Shown here piece by piece: positions 53,966-61,390 of a stretch of DNA of 64,000 nt. Origin of the DNA: Burkholderia glumae LMG 2196 = ATCC 33617 (GTDB lineage: Bacteria > Pseudomonadota > Gammaproteobacteria > Burkholderiales > Burkholderiaceae); the NCBI RefSeq assembly GCF_000960995.1, contig NZ_CP009434.1:124001-188000 (forward strand), given 5' to 3'. Under the pieces are notes generated by a model, which saw only the letters and a list, made by a program, of their open reading frames with translations, did not search any database and had not been told where the DNA came from. A program made the position numbers and the translations under genes. Within the stretch, counting starts at the first letter, position 1; each line of letters opens with the position of its first letter.

Positions 53966-54765
53966 AACCCGCTCGCGACTCTTTCAACACCGACCCGCAC
54001 CCGATTTTCATACGCGCCACAAAAACCATTTATTCACGAACGCATTTAAAATGCAAACCATATCTAAACTGGGTGAATACAGTCACCATATGAAAAACCA
54101 GTAGACAACAAAAATCTGTCGAAATGGTTTCTGCAATTAATTAGAACTTGATCTTGCCTCAATCAAAACAAATGCCAAATCCCAAGAATGCAGATAAGAG
54201 TTGAGCGAGTCAGTCAAAGTTATCAAGCAGAAGTGCCCCACCGCCCTGATTGATGCCGCGCCCCATCAACCAACTCGATTCGGTCTAATCTCGATCAAAA
54301 CAAGCCCCGGTCGGAATACGCGGAATTGCGCCCCACATATCGCAACACATATTTGCGCATCTCTAATTTCCTCACCCGAGCTACAAATGCAAGTGTATTG
54401 AATTTCACATAGCGGGGCACGAAGCATGCATTACATTTCTAGCACATAATACAGCATGCGATACACAGCCAAATTCGTAATTAATCGAGCAAAACAACAA
54501 ACAATCTACAGATATCTGTTAAATTTTTTATAATCCCGAAAATACTCAACAATGCCACTCACCAAGCGACATTGAATTCGATCATGTGACTAACACGCGC
54601 ACGCGACAAATGAATCCTTTTCCTTAGCGCGCCTGGCACCAGATCAAGCCACTCCCAATCCACAATCTACGTTTAGTACTACAGCCGTAGATTTGGCGAA
54701 TCGGGAAGTATGCAAGCACGCCGTCGAGAAGGGCATTGTTGGGCGCGATACTGGTGCCTATGACG
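53966..54765. other. AT-rich gene-free region
   Basis: 800 bp with markedly lower GC than the rest of the window and stops in all frames. No gene, RNA or repeat could be supported. Likely foreign DNA or eroded coding sequence at the adhesin island edge; may hold long-range regulatory sites. Confidence 0.5.
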
Positions 54766-55284
54766 CTATATGGGCCAAGCCGGTACGTACTCGACGGTGT
54801 AAGAACCGCCAACACAAATCATCCGCGCATCTTGTGCAGATGACGGCGGCAGCCAGGACGCGCATGGCGTCGTGAATATCGAGACGACGCTCGAAGCGAA
54901 TCCGCCGCTTACAAATCCAGAGAACCGGGAGTGCGTGCGCTCGACCGCCCAACGATGCCGCCGGAGCGGCTCGCCGCTCTCGAGACCACGGCGGTCAGCA
55001 CAGGCCTTGATGCCGCGCCGTCTCAGATAGCGCCGACAACGGGCGAGGTCATATCCTTTATCCGCGTGTAGTTTGCTCGGGCACTTGCGAGGCTGCCGTT
55101 CAGTCCTCGGTAGCATCCAGCGTCGCCTCGAATGCCATCGACCGGTTTGCATCACATCTAGGATACCGTTGAGCGTAGCTCGGTCATCCCCGGTGCGTCG
55201 CCAGAGAGTGAACTCCGGAATCGGAGCTTCCAGCGCCACCCGCCACTCGTTGTCGATTTCGCGCCTTGTCATGTCGCATGGCAA
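54766..55284 (-). pseudogene. IS5-family transposase relic with internal deletion
   Basis: The frame starts WRVALEAPIPEFTLWRRTGD, DRATLNGILDVMQTGRWH, then jumps to LHADKGYDLARCRRYLRRR, GIKACADRRGLESGEPLRRH, RWAVERTHSRFSGF, finishing one frame over with KRRIRFERRLDIHDAM. These are the start, second-Asp and Glu regions of an IS5-type transposase; the first catalytic Asp region is deleted. Confidence 0.8.
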
Positions 55285-55550
55285 GACGACGTCTGCGGCG
55301 TCATGTCTAGGTTCTGTCGGCGATTCTTAACAATAGGTCCCCAGTCCTGACACATGGTCGCTATGCCCGGACGTTTCACACACATGTCCCCGATGCGACT
55401 CGAATGCTGTCGCCTAGTCCATCATTTCTCATGCCGGGGATGAAGGAGCTTCGATAATCACATGAATTTGATGGCGCAGTCAGTTCAGGTTAAAAAATGC
55501 AACAACCTTACACAACATAAAACAACTGTATTGTTGAATCAACCGCATGC

Positions 55551-56030
55551 TTAGATTGCAGTCAAGTCAGCGACGGGCAGCTGATGTGTTTCCTTCAGCT
55601 CTCTCAAAGATAAGTTCGATCGAATGCTTGATACTCCCGGCAATTTTCGCAGCACTCGGTCGACGAAGCGGCTGTAATCATCAAGATCCCTTGCAACAAC
55701 CTGCAGAAGGAAATCAGCTTCACCAGTCGTGTTGTGACATGCCAGCACCTGCGGGCACGCAAAAATTATTCGCTCGAACGCCGCCGTCACCTCATCGCCA
55801 TGCTGAGTGCACACGATTTGCACAAAGGCCATGACTCCGCCCCCAACTTTCCGACGATTGACGATCGCCTCGTAGCCCTGAATGATCCCTTGCTCTTCCA
55901 ATCGTCTCGTGCGCCGCCAGCATGAGGCATCGCTTATATGCAATTCTTCTGCCAGTTTTGCATTCGACAGACGCCCATCCATCTGCAATCGCCGAACAAT
56001 CTCAACATCGACTTTATCAAGTTCTTCCAT
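55551..56030 (-). CDS. Lrp/AsnC family transcriptional regulator
   Basis: 159 residues. AsnC-type winged helix at 1-60 (LDKVDVEIVRRLQMDGRLSN, AKLAEELHISDASCWRRTRR, LEEQGIIQGYEAIVN) and a C-terminal RAM ligand domain (ACHNTTGEADFLLQVVARDL, DDYSRFVDRVLRKLPGV). Such proteins sense amino acids and often control a divergent transporter or catabolic gene; here the divergent side holds no intact gene, so the partner is probably lost. Start at 56030 with weak GGGA. Confidence 0.93.
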   Translation of the reverse strand: MEELDKVDVEIVRRLQMDGRLSNAKLAEELHISDASCWRRTRRLEEQGIIQGYEAIVNRRKVGGGVMAFVQIVCTQHGDEVTAAFERIIFACPQVLACHNTTGEADFLLQVVARDLDDYSRFVDRVLRKLPGVSSIRSNLSLRELKETHQLPVADLTAI

Positions 56031-57169
56031 CCCAAAAATTCCCTCAAAAATTCAAATTATAATCTTTGCGCCATCTCTTGCGGCGAGGGCTACGGTGGCC
56101 GGCGTCAATGACGAATGCCACTCGGTCTTCCTTCTCCTTGCGTGGATTTGTCCACGATTTATGACCTAACAGGCTGCCGCAATACCTCAGCTGGAGTAAG
56201 GAAAACCAGGCTTTCAGAGCTGCCTCCTTGGCTAGATGGCACGAGCGGCATAAGAGCCGCGCCGAGAGGCTATTCTTCACGATATCGACCTAAATAGCAC
56301 CCCAATAGCCCACCGTCATCCTTGCTTAAATCTTTCAATCAATGCCACAGAATGAATGATTCTTTCTAAAAATGATTATTCTTTTGTAGAATTTGAAAAG
56401 CTATTTCTGCTAAATTTGCCAAAATAATTGGATAATTTTGCTTGACATGGTGTGCGAGAAAGTGGCAATCGATAAGTTATTTTTCGCCCTCCAGCAGTAT
56501 CCCAATGACCTCGATCCAGTTTGAGTCAAATATGGTATGTGCGTGGAATTCGTGGCGTGCGACATTTTCCCCAGCAACTGCCACGACTTGATTTTGCGGA
56601 AATCAGATATTATGCTGCCTCAAGTTCCGAATTACGAATTATCGAGTATCGCCTCGACCGCCAGACAGAAACTTGAAACGTCAAAAAGCGGGTGATTGAT
56701 TATTTCGTGGCCATGCGCGAAAGCAGTTCGAAGCATCGCTTCGAAAAAAGCGGTTTTGCAACTATCCGTTTCAACCGAGCTTTATGCATGGAAACCCATT
56801 GACTGACCATGCTTTCGCAAGTGGTGCGGAGTTTCTCATAGTGGCACGGCCCGGTTTTGTTGACTGCGGCTCGCTAATCGCTCTGGGATGCCGTTTGGGT
56901 GGGTCCTTCGATGTCCTCGTCGATCAAGGGAAACGCCCGCCGGGTATCGAGGTGCGTCTCTATGTCTTTCGTTGGAGAGAGGCTGACTCGGGTTGGTAAA
57001 TGGTGCCGTTGCGCGGCATGACGAGCCGGACGTCACAATGTCGCCGTGCCGGACCGGGGAGCGCTTGGCCGTGACACTTGCCTTGCCGGAGTTTGCGCGA
57101 ATCGTGGCGACAAACTGCGCGACGAGCACGATCACGGCTTGTTCGCTCAGTGCTTGAACGATCGCAGCC
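56031..57169. other. 1.1-kb AT-rich region, no intact gene
   Basis: Low GC around 56330-56660. Short frames occur, including one at 56784-56999, but none shows a family, ribosome site or neighbour support. The right end (from ~56850) may contain eroded 3' sequence of the adjoining IS110 relic. Confidence 0.45.
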
Positions 57170-57632
57170 GACTAGTCCTTGCTCGTGCGTCGAGCAAGCT
57201 TGGTCAGGCGATTAACACGTACCTTCTCGCTGAGGCCGGCAAGTGCGGTGGATAGCGCTCAAGCAGATCAAGCATCACCGCATGGTCGAGGCACCGTCCA
57301 AGAGCGCGCTCGAGCGCGTGATGGATTTGTGTAGACAGACCGCGAACGCGGTCACTGGTCTGCCTGGCCTGAGCGGCGGAATCATCACCGAGGCCGCACC
57401 GCGAAACCAGCGGCGAGTACGCCCTTGGCCGGGCGGCGGCAACGGCAAGTACCCCAATGGTGGATGGCAGATCGACGATGGGCAGTGGTTGACTGTGAGT
57501 CTCGAGTTCGGCGATGCGGGCTCTCAGCTTGAGATCGTCATTGGGTGGCGCTTTGCCGGACAGGCGCTTGCTATTCCGGCCGGGCCCGACAGCGTGATGC
57601 TGGCCATTACCGATGTCGACGCCGACGAACAT
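57170..57632 (-). pseudogene. IS110-family transposase relic
   Basis: Starts MFVGVDIGNGQHHAVGPG at 57632 with the first Asp of the DEDD RuvC-like domain, then LRARIAELETHSQPLPIVDL, PSTIGVLAVA, and after a deletion DDSAAQARQTSDRVRGLSTQ, IHHALERALGRCLDHAVMLD, LLERYPPHL. This matches IS110 transposases with a central deletion that removes the second and third catalytic residues; the C-terminal transposase_20 domain is eroded. Confidence 0.8.
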
Positions 57633-58064
57633 ATCGGCGCCATCATGCTGTTATTTTTTGCGTCGCATTTATGCAAAGCGAATGGAGCGGTCAGTAACGG
57701 TGGCGGCAAGTCTCGGCATTCGTTACGGACGGCGCCGAGCTATTTCGACCCAACGCTTATCAGCGATCACGCGCCGACAGGAAACAAAGATCACGCAGAA
57801 TCCGACCAGTAAAAAATCCGATTATTGAATTGTGAAGACCGTAAACCAAAGCTCGCGATCGCACTTGATGCTCCGAACACACCACACTAGTAATTCCGTT
57901 GGCGAATCGATTCGTCGAAGCCAGCTTGCCCATCCAATCGCCCCCCATATGGCGACCGGGTAGCACATGCACTGCCAATTGAAACCCAACAACCTCGACT
58001 GAACCACAAACGACAAAGTAATTCTGGAACACTTACTGCAATCAAAATCTCGCTCAACAAGACA
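57633..58064. other. Intergenic region upstream of truncated response regulator
   Basis: 430 bp, AT-richer toward 57800-58064, without a supported gene. It should carry the promoter of the response regulator gene. Confidence 0.4.
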
Positions 58065-58487
58065 ATGCCATTGAAAATCTTGATTATTGCAAATCACCCT
58101 ATAATAAAATTTGGATTGAAGGAAATTATTGGTGAAATTCCCGGATATGATGTGATCGAAATCGATGAACTTGAACGACGTTCGCTCGATCTTCTATCGA
58201 AACAAGAATTCGATATCGCAATTGTCGATTTGCCCATGTCGGATCAAAGCTCCCCGATCGATTTCGCCTTGATTGAAGACGTGTCAAGGAACAGTCCCGC
58301 TTCGGAATTTATCATTCTGACCGCATCGGATAATCCGATTGCACTGAGGAAACTCGACTCCTTACAGCCTTCTGGAATGGTCAGCAAGTCCGATCCGCTC
58401 TCATGCATCTCAGAAGCATTAGGCGCCATATCAATAGGTAAGCGGTATCACTCGCCAACAGTCCGAAAGCATTTGGCAATTTTTTGA
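58065..58487 (+). CDS. Receiver-only response regulator, atypical and C-terminally truncated
   Basis: 140 residues of NarL/RcsB-type receiver: phospho-acceptor D55 (FDIAIVDLPMSDQ), Lys108 (GMVSKSD), and the linker GKRYHSPTVRKHL that normally leads into a LuxR helix-turn-helix. The protein stops there; the DNA-binding domain is absent and an IS3 OrfA relic begins just after. The acidic pair that binds magnesium is Ala-Asn (ILIIANHP, residues 9-10) instead of Asp-Asp, so phosphorylation is doubtful even in the intact ancestor. AT-rich codon use differs from the neighbouring kinase. It converges with the hybrid kinase gene. It could be a pseudogene or act as a receiver-only protein. Confidence 0.8.
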   Translation: MPLKILIIANHPIIKFGLKEIIGEIPGYDVIEIDELERRSLDLLSKQEFDIAIVDLPMSDQSSPIDFALIEDVSRNSPASEFIILTASDNPIALRKLDSLQPSGMVSKSDPLSCISEALGAISIGKRYHSPTVRKHLAIF

Positions 58488-58489
58488 AG

Positions 58490-58665
58490 TGCCGGTGTGA
58501 TGATAGCCTCACGGGAGAAAGCGGATTTCCATGATTGGAAAAAGAAGTCTGATGGCCTGGCGTTTCCGAACTACGGTGTCTGAAGCAACTGGAAGAGGAG
58601 AATGCCCGGCCCGGGCGACGGTTGGCCGATAGCCGTGTTGCAATGGCGGCAGGCCATGTATTTTT
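58490..58665 (+). pseudogene. IS3-family OrfA relic
   Basis: Reads HDWKKKSDGLAF, then in the next frame VSELRCLKQLEEENARPGRR, LADS, matching IS407-like OrfA (FYNWRKKYGGLxVSELRRLKQLEEENARLKRLVAD). Only the middle of OrfA remains. Its position directly after the truncated response regulator suggests that this insertion removed the output domain. Confidence 0.75.
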
Positions 58666-58754
58666 ATCGGCCTCCCCCGGACGCTCGGCTAGTCGCGAGG
58701 AGGTCACGTCCTAGCTGTCGCCGTGATTTGCTCGCGATTCGTTGATGAATTCTG

Positions 58755-61076
58755 TTAACGGGCTTCAACCGCTTTCGGTCCAACGCTGACCAGCCGCTCG
58801 ATCTCGGCTATCAGTATCGTGCAGCGCAACTCGAGTGTCTCCCAGTCGGCTTGTTCGCATTGGGCATGCAGTGCCGCGCATGTAGAAGCGAGAGCGTCAT
58901 ACCCCATGATAGACAGCGCGCCCTCGAAACTATGCAGGCAGCGCTTCAGCTTTGCACGATCGTGTGATGCGGTTGCCGCAGCCAGCCTCGCACGCGTGAT
59001 TGAGCAGCTTTTCGCGAAGGTATCACGCGGAACGAGCAGCATTGAATCGCGATGCGTCTCCCGCGCTGCGGCAGCAGTGTCCGTTAGCGATCGGGCCACC
59101 GCATAGGGCCGTATAGTGCGCTGCACATCATTGAGCACACGTTGCAGGTCTTGCAGCGCCGCAGGCTTGCGCAACACGTGCGAGAAAAGTCTCGAGCCCG
59201 TGCCCAGGTGCTCGGCAGCAAACGCGGTCATCGCGATGACGATCGCCGCTTCATCGTACTTGCGCAGGACCGCTAGCAATTCCGTGCCATTCAGACATGG
59301 CAGGTCGATGTCGGTAATAACAGCGTCGAAGTGCCGCTCGCTCCACGCCGTCAGCGCCTCGCGGCCGTCACGCGCGACGCGCACTCTTGTCTGGCCGAGT
59401 GTGGCTAGCTGATGTCGAATCAGCGTTAGGCTGACGGCATCGTCGTCGATCACCAGCAGATCGAGCGGGGGGAAGTGGTTCGGGGCTTGCTGCTCCTGCT
59501 TCGAAGCCATGGCCACGGCTTTCTTCATTTCAACGACTTCCGTCATTTGCACCGTGGCCGGCGCTTTCATCTGCCGCTTCGACGAAGGCTCAGCCCAGCC
59601 ATCGCCGTCAATCAGCATCATCAATGCCTGCAGGAGCGCGCGGTTCGACAACGGACCCACTTCAACGCCATCACCAGTGCGCCGCGGTGCGAGCGGCCCG
59701 TCGGGCGTGATGCGCAACGTGCCGAAATGCGGAACTGGCCATTCTCTGTCGTCACGAACCTCGCCGGCCTGCACGCGTAGGGACGGTGCCGCCCTCAGCC
59801 GAGGCGCATCCTCGACAGTCGCGCCCCAAGCCACAAGACGCCGCGCCAGCGCGTCACGCCACGCGGCATGCTCGCAGATCAGTTCGACGCGCCTCGTCGC
59901 GAGCGGTTGGCCGTGACGCGGTGCGTCGAGCAGCGCGACCGGTAGTTCCACGCCGAACACGCTGCCCTCGCCTGGCTTGCTCGCGAGCGTCATGCGGCCG
60001 CCCATCAGTTCGACGAGACGGCGGCACAGAAACAGGCCCAGGCCGCTACCGCCAAAACGGTGGCTGATTGTTGCGTCGGCTTGTCGATGCGGTTCGAAAA
60101 TCGCCGCCTGCGCCTCGGCCGGAATGCCGATGCCTGTGTCGCGCACCTCGAAACGCACCCAACCGTGCTGCTCGACGGTATTGAGGCAATGCACCGACAG
60201 CACGATTTCGCCCCGCTTCGTGAACTTCACTGCATTACCGAGCAGGTTGTGCAGGATGCGCGTCAGCCGCCGCGCATCGACCTGGGCCGGCGCGTCCAGT
60301 GCGGGATCGGTCAGGCAATACAGTGCTAAGCCGCGGCTGCGGGCGACAGGAGCGAACACTTGTGCGCAATGTTCAGCCAGTTCGTCGAGCCGGGTCGGCG
60401 TGAGATGCAGGAGCGGCGGATCGTCCCCCAATCGCTTCAGATGCTCGACTTCGAGCAGATCGTCGAGCAAGCCTAGCAGTTCGTCGAGCGTGTGCCGGAT
60501 CGTCACGACACGCTCGCGTTGCTCGGGCATTAGAGGCGAGTACGCGAGCAACTCCAGGTTGCCCATCGCTCCATGCAACGGCGTCCTGACCTCGTGGCTC
60601 ACCACCGCCAGCAGGCTGGGCACGGCATGCGACTCACGCTCTCCGACCTCGGACACCGCGTTCGAGGCCGCCCCTTCCCGCTCGCGATGCGGCATGGCAC
60701 GATCGGGACAGCTGAACTCGGCAACAACGAGCAGCAGCGCCTCCTGCCCGGCGTAGCGCGTCCGTGACATCGTCACGCCAAGGCGAATCGTCCGCTCGGC
60801 GGACAGCGGCCAATCGAGCTCGACTAGCGGATCTGCCGCCCCGCAATTCACGCGCTCCCACTCCGGCTCGATGCGCTCGAAGAAGCTTCGCCCCGCATCG
60901 TGCTGCCCCGCGTCGATCAGCCGTTTCGCGGCAGAGTTCTCGATCAGCAACTCGCCGCTGGGAAGCGCATAGATCATCATGCCCACCGGCCATGTGTCGA
61001 CGACGAAGCGGTCGATCTCCGACGCCTCGTCGACACCATCGGCAACGGACGGCCGGGTCCTGCGCTCCGGTATCAT
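58755..61076 (-). CDS. Hybrid sensor histidine kinase with receiver and Hpt domains, no membrane segment
   Basis: 773 residues from MIPERRTRPS. PAS-like sensor ~20-125; dimerisation/phospho-acceptor H161 (LLAVVSHEVRTPLHGAMGNL); ATPase with N box LHNLLGNAVKFT, G1 DTGIGIP, G2 GGSGLGLFLCRRL; an alternate-receiver-like linker; receiver ~540-650 (LLVIDDDAVSLTLIRHQL, VITDIDLPCLNG, HVLRKPAAL); C-terminal Hpt ~690-770 with His in RCLHSFEGALSIMG, where the usual Lys of HxxKG is Glu. This is the RcsC/EvgS/BvgS-type phosphorelay order, but no transmembrane helix or periplasmic sensor is present. The start overlaps the stop of the 87-residue membrane-protein gene (ATGA); the longer frame to 61283 is that gene's shadow. 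Confidence 0.9.
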   Translation of the reverse strand: MIPERRTRPSVADGVDEASEIDRFVVDTWPVGMMIYALPSGELLIENSAAKRLIDAGQHDAGRSFFERIEPEWERVNCGAADPLVELDWPLSAERTIRLGVTMSRTRYAGQEALLLVVAEFSCPDRAMPHREREGAASNAVSEVGERESHAVPSLLAVVSHEVRTPLHGAMGNLELLAYSPLMPEQRERVVTIRHTLDELLGLLDDLLEVEHLKRLGDDPPLLHLTPTRLDELAEHCAQVFAPVARSRGLALYCLTDPALDAPAQVDARRLTRILHNLLGNAVKFTKRGEIVLSVHCLNTVEQHGWVRFEVRDTGIGIPAEAQAAIFEPHRQADATISHRFGGSGLGLFLCRRLVELMGGRMTLASKPGEGSVFGVELPVALLDAPRHGQPLATRRVELICEHAAWRDALARRLVAWGATVEDAPRLRAAPSLRVQAGEVRDDREWPVPHFGTLRITPDGPLAPRRTGDGVEVGPLSNRALLQALMMLIDGDGWAEPSSKRQMKAPATVQMTEVVEMKKAVAMASKQEQQAPNHFPPLDLLVIDDDAVSLTLIRHQLATLGQTRVRVARDGREALTAWSERHFDAVITDIDLPCLNGTELLAVLRKYDEAAIVIAMTAFAAEHLGTGSRLFSHVLRKPAALQDLQRVLNDVQRTIRPYAVARSLTDTAAAARETHRDSMLLVPRDTFAKSCSITRARLAAATASHDRAKLKRCLHSFEGALSIMGYDALASTCAALHAQCEQADWETLELRCTILIAEIERLVSVGPKAVEAR

Positions 61077-61336
61077 GTTTCCCGCGCCGCGCCCGCGCCG
61101 CGCGACGCCCCGTATGAAGAACGACGCAGACGACAAACAAGAACAAAGATTGTCTGCATCAAGCCAAGGTAGAGCACGTAGTGTCCGACCTGTGCCGGCA
61201 GCAGATCGGATAGATCGAACGCGCCCATCAAGGCCCAGGCCTGCTGCCTGCAATCTAGGGAAAGCGCCAGCAAACCGAGCCAACCCACCATCAACGATGG
61301 AATGGAAACAGAAAGCGCCGTTAGAATACAGAACAT
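61073..61336 (-). CDS. Two-helix membrane protein coupled to the sensor kinase
   Basis: 87 residues. Helix 1 MFCILTALSVSIPSLMVGWL (~2-28), a ~28-residue loop (DCRQQAWALMGAFDLSDLLP), helix 2 GHYVLYLGLMQTIFVLVCRL (~51-70), then a basic tail RRSSYGASR. The topology is that of the missing sensor/membrane part of the downstream kinase. Its stop overlaps the kinase start (ATGA). It may be a separate membrane anchor or sensor subunit, or the 5' part of a formerly continuous kinase split by a frameshift. The weak point is the start: ATG at 61336 lacks a strong ribosome site. Confidence 0.65.
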   Translation of the reverse strand: MFCILTALSVSIPSLMVGWLGLLALSLDCRQQAWALMGAFDLSDLLPAQVGHYVLYLGLMQTIFVLVCRLRRSSYGASRGAGAARET

Positions 61337-61390
61337 GGTCCGCTACTAATTACGGCAATAGAGTTGAATTGAATCACGCTCCGCAGTGAC

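Noticed and set aside
56784..56999. 71-codon plus-strand frame between Lrp gene and IS110 relic
   Set aside because: No family resemblance; lies in likely eroded IS110 3' sequence.
57243..57812. 189-codon plus-strand frame
   Set aside because: Antisense to the IS110 relic, which has the recognisable transposase sequence.
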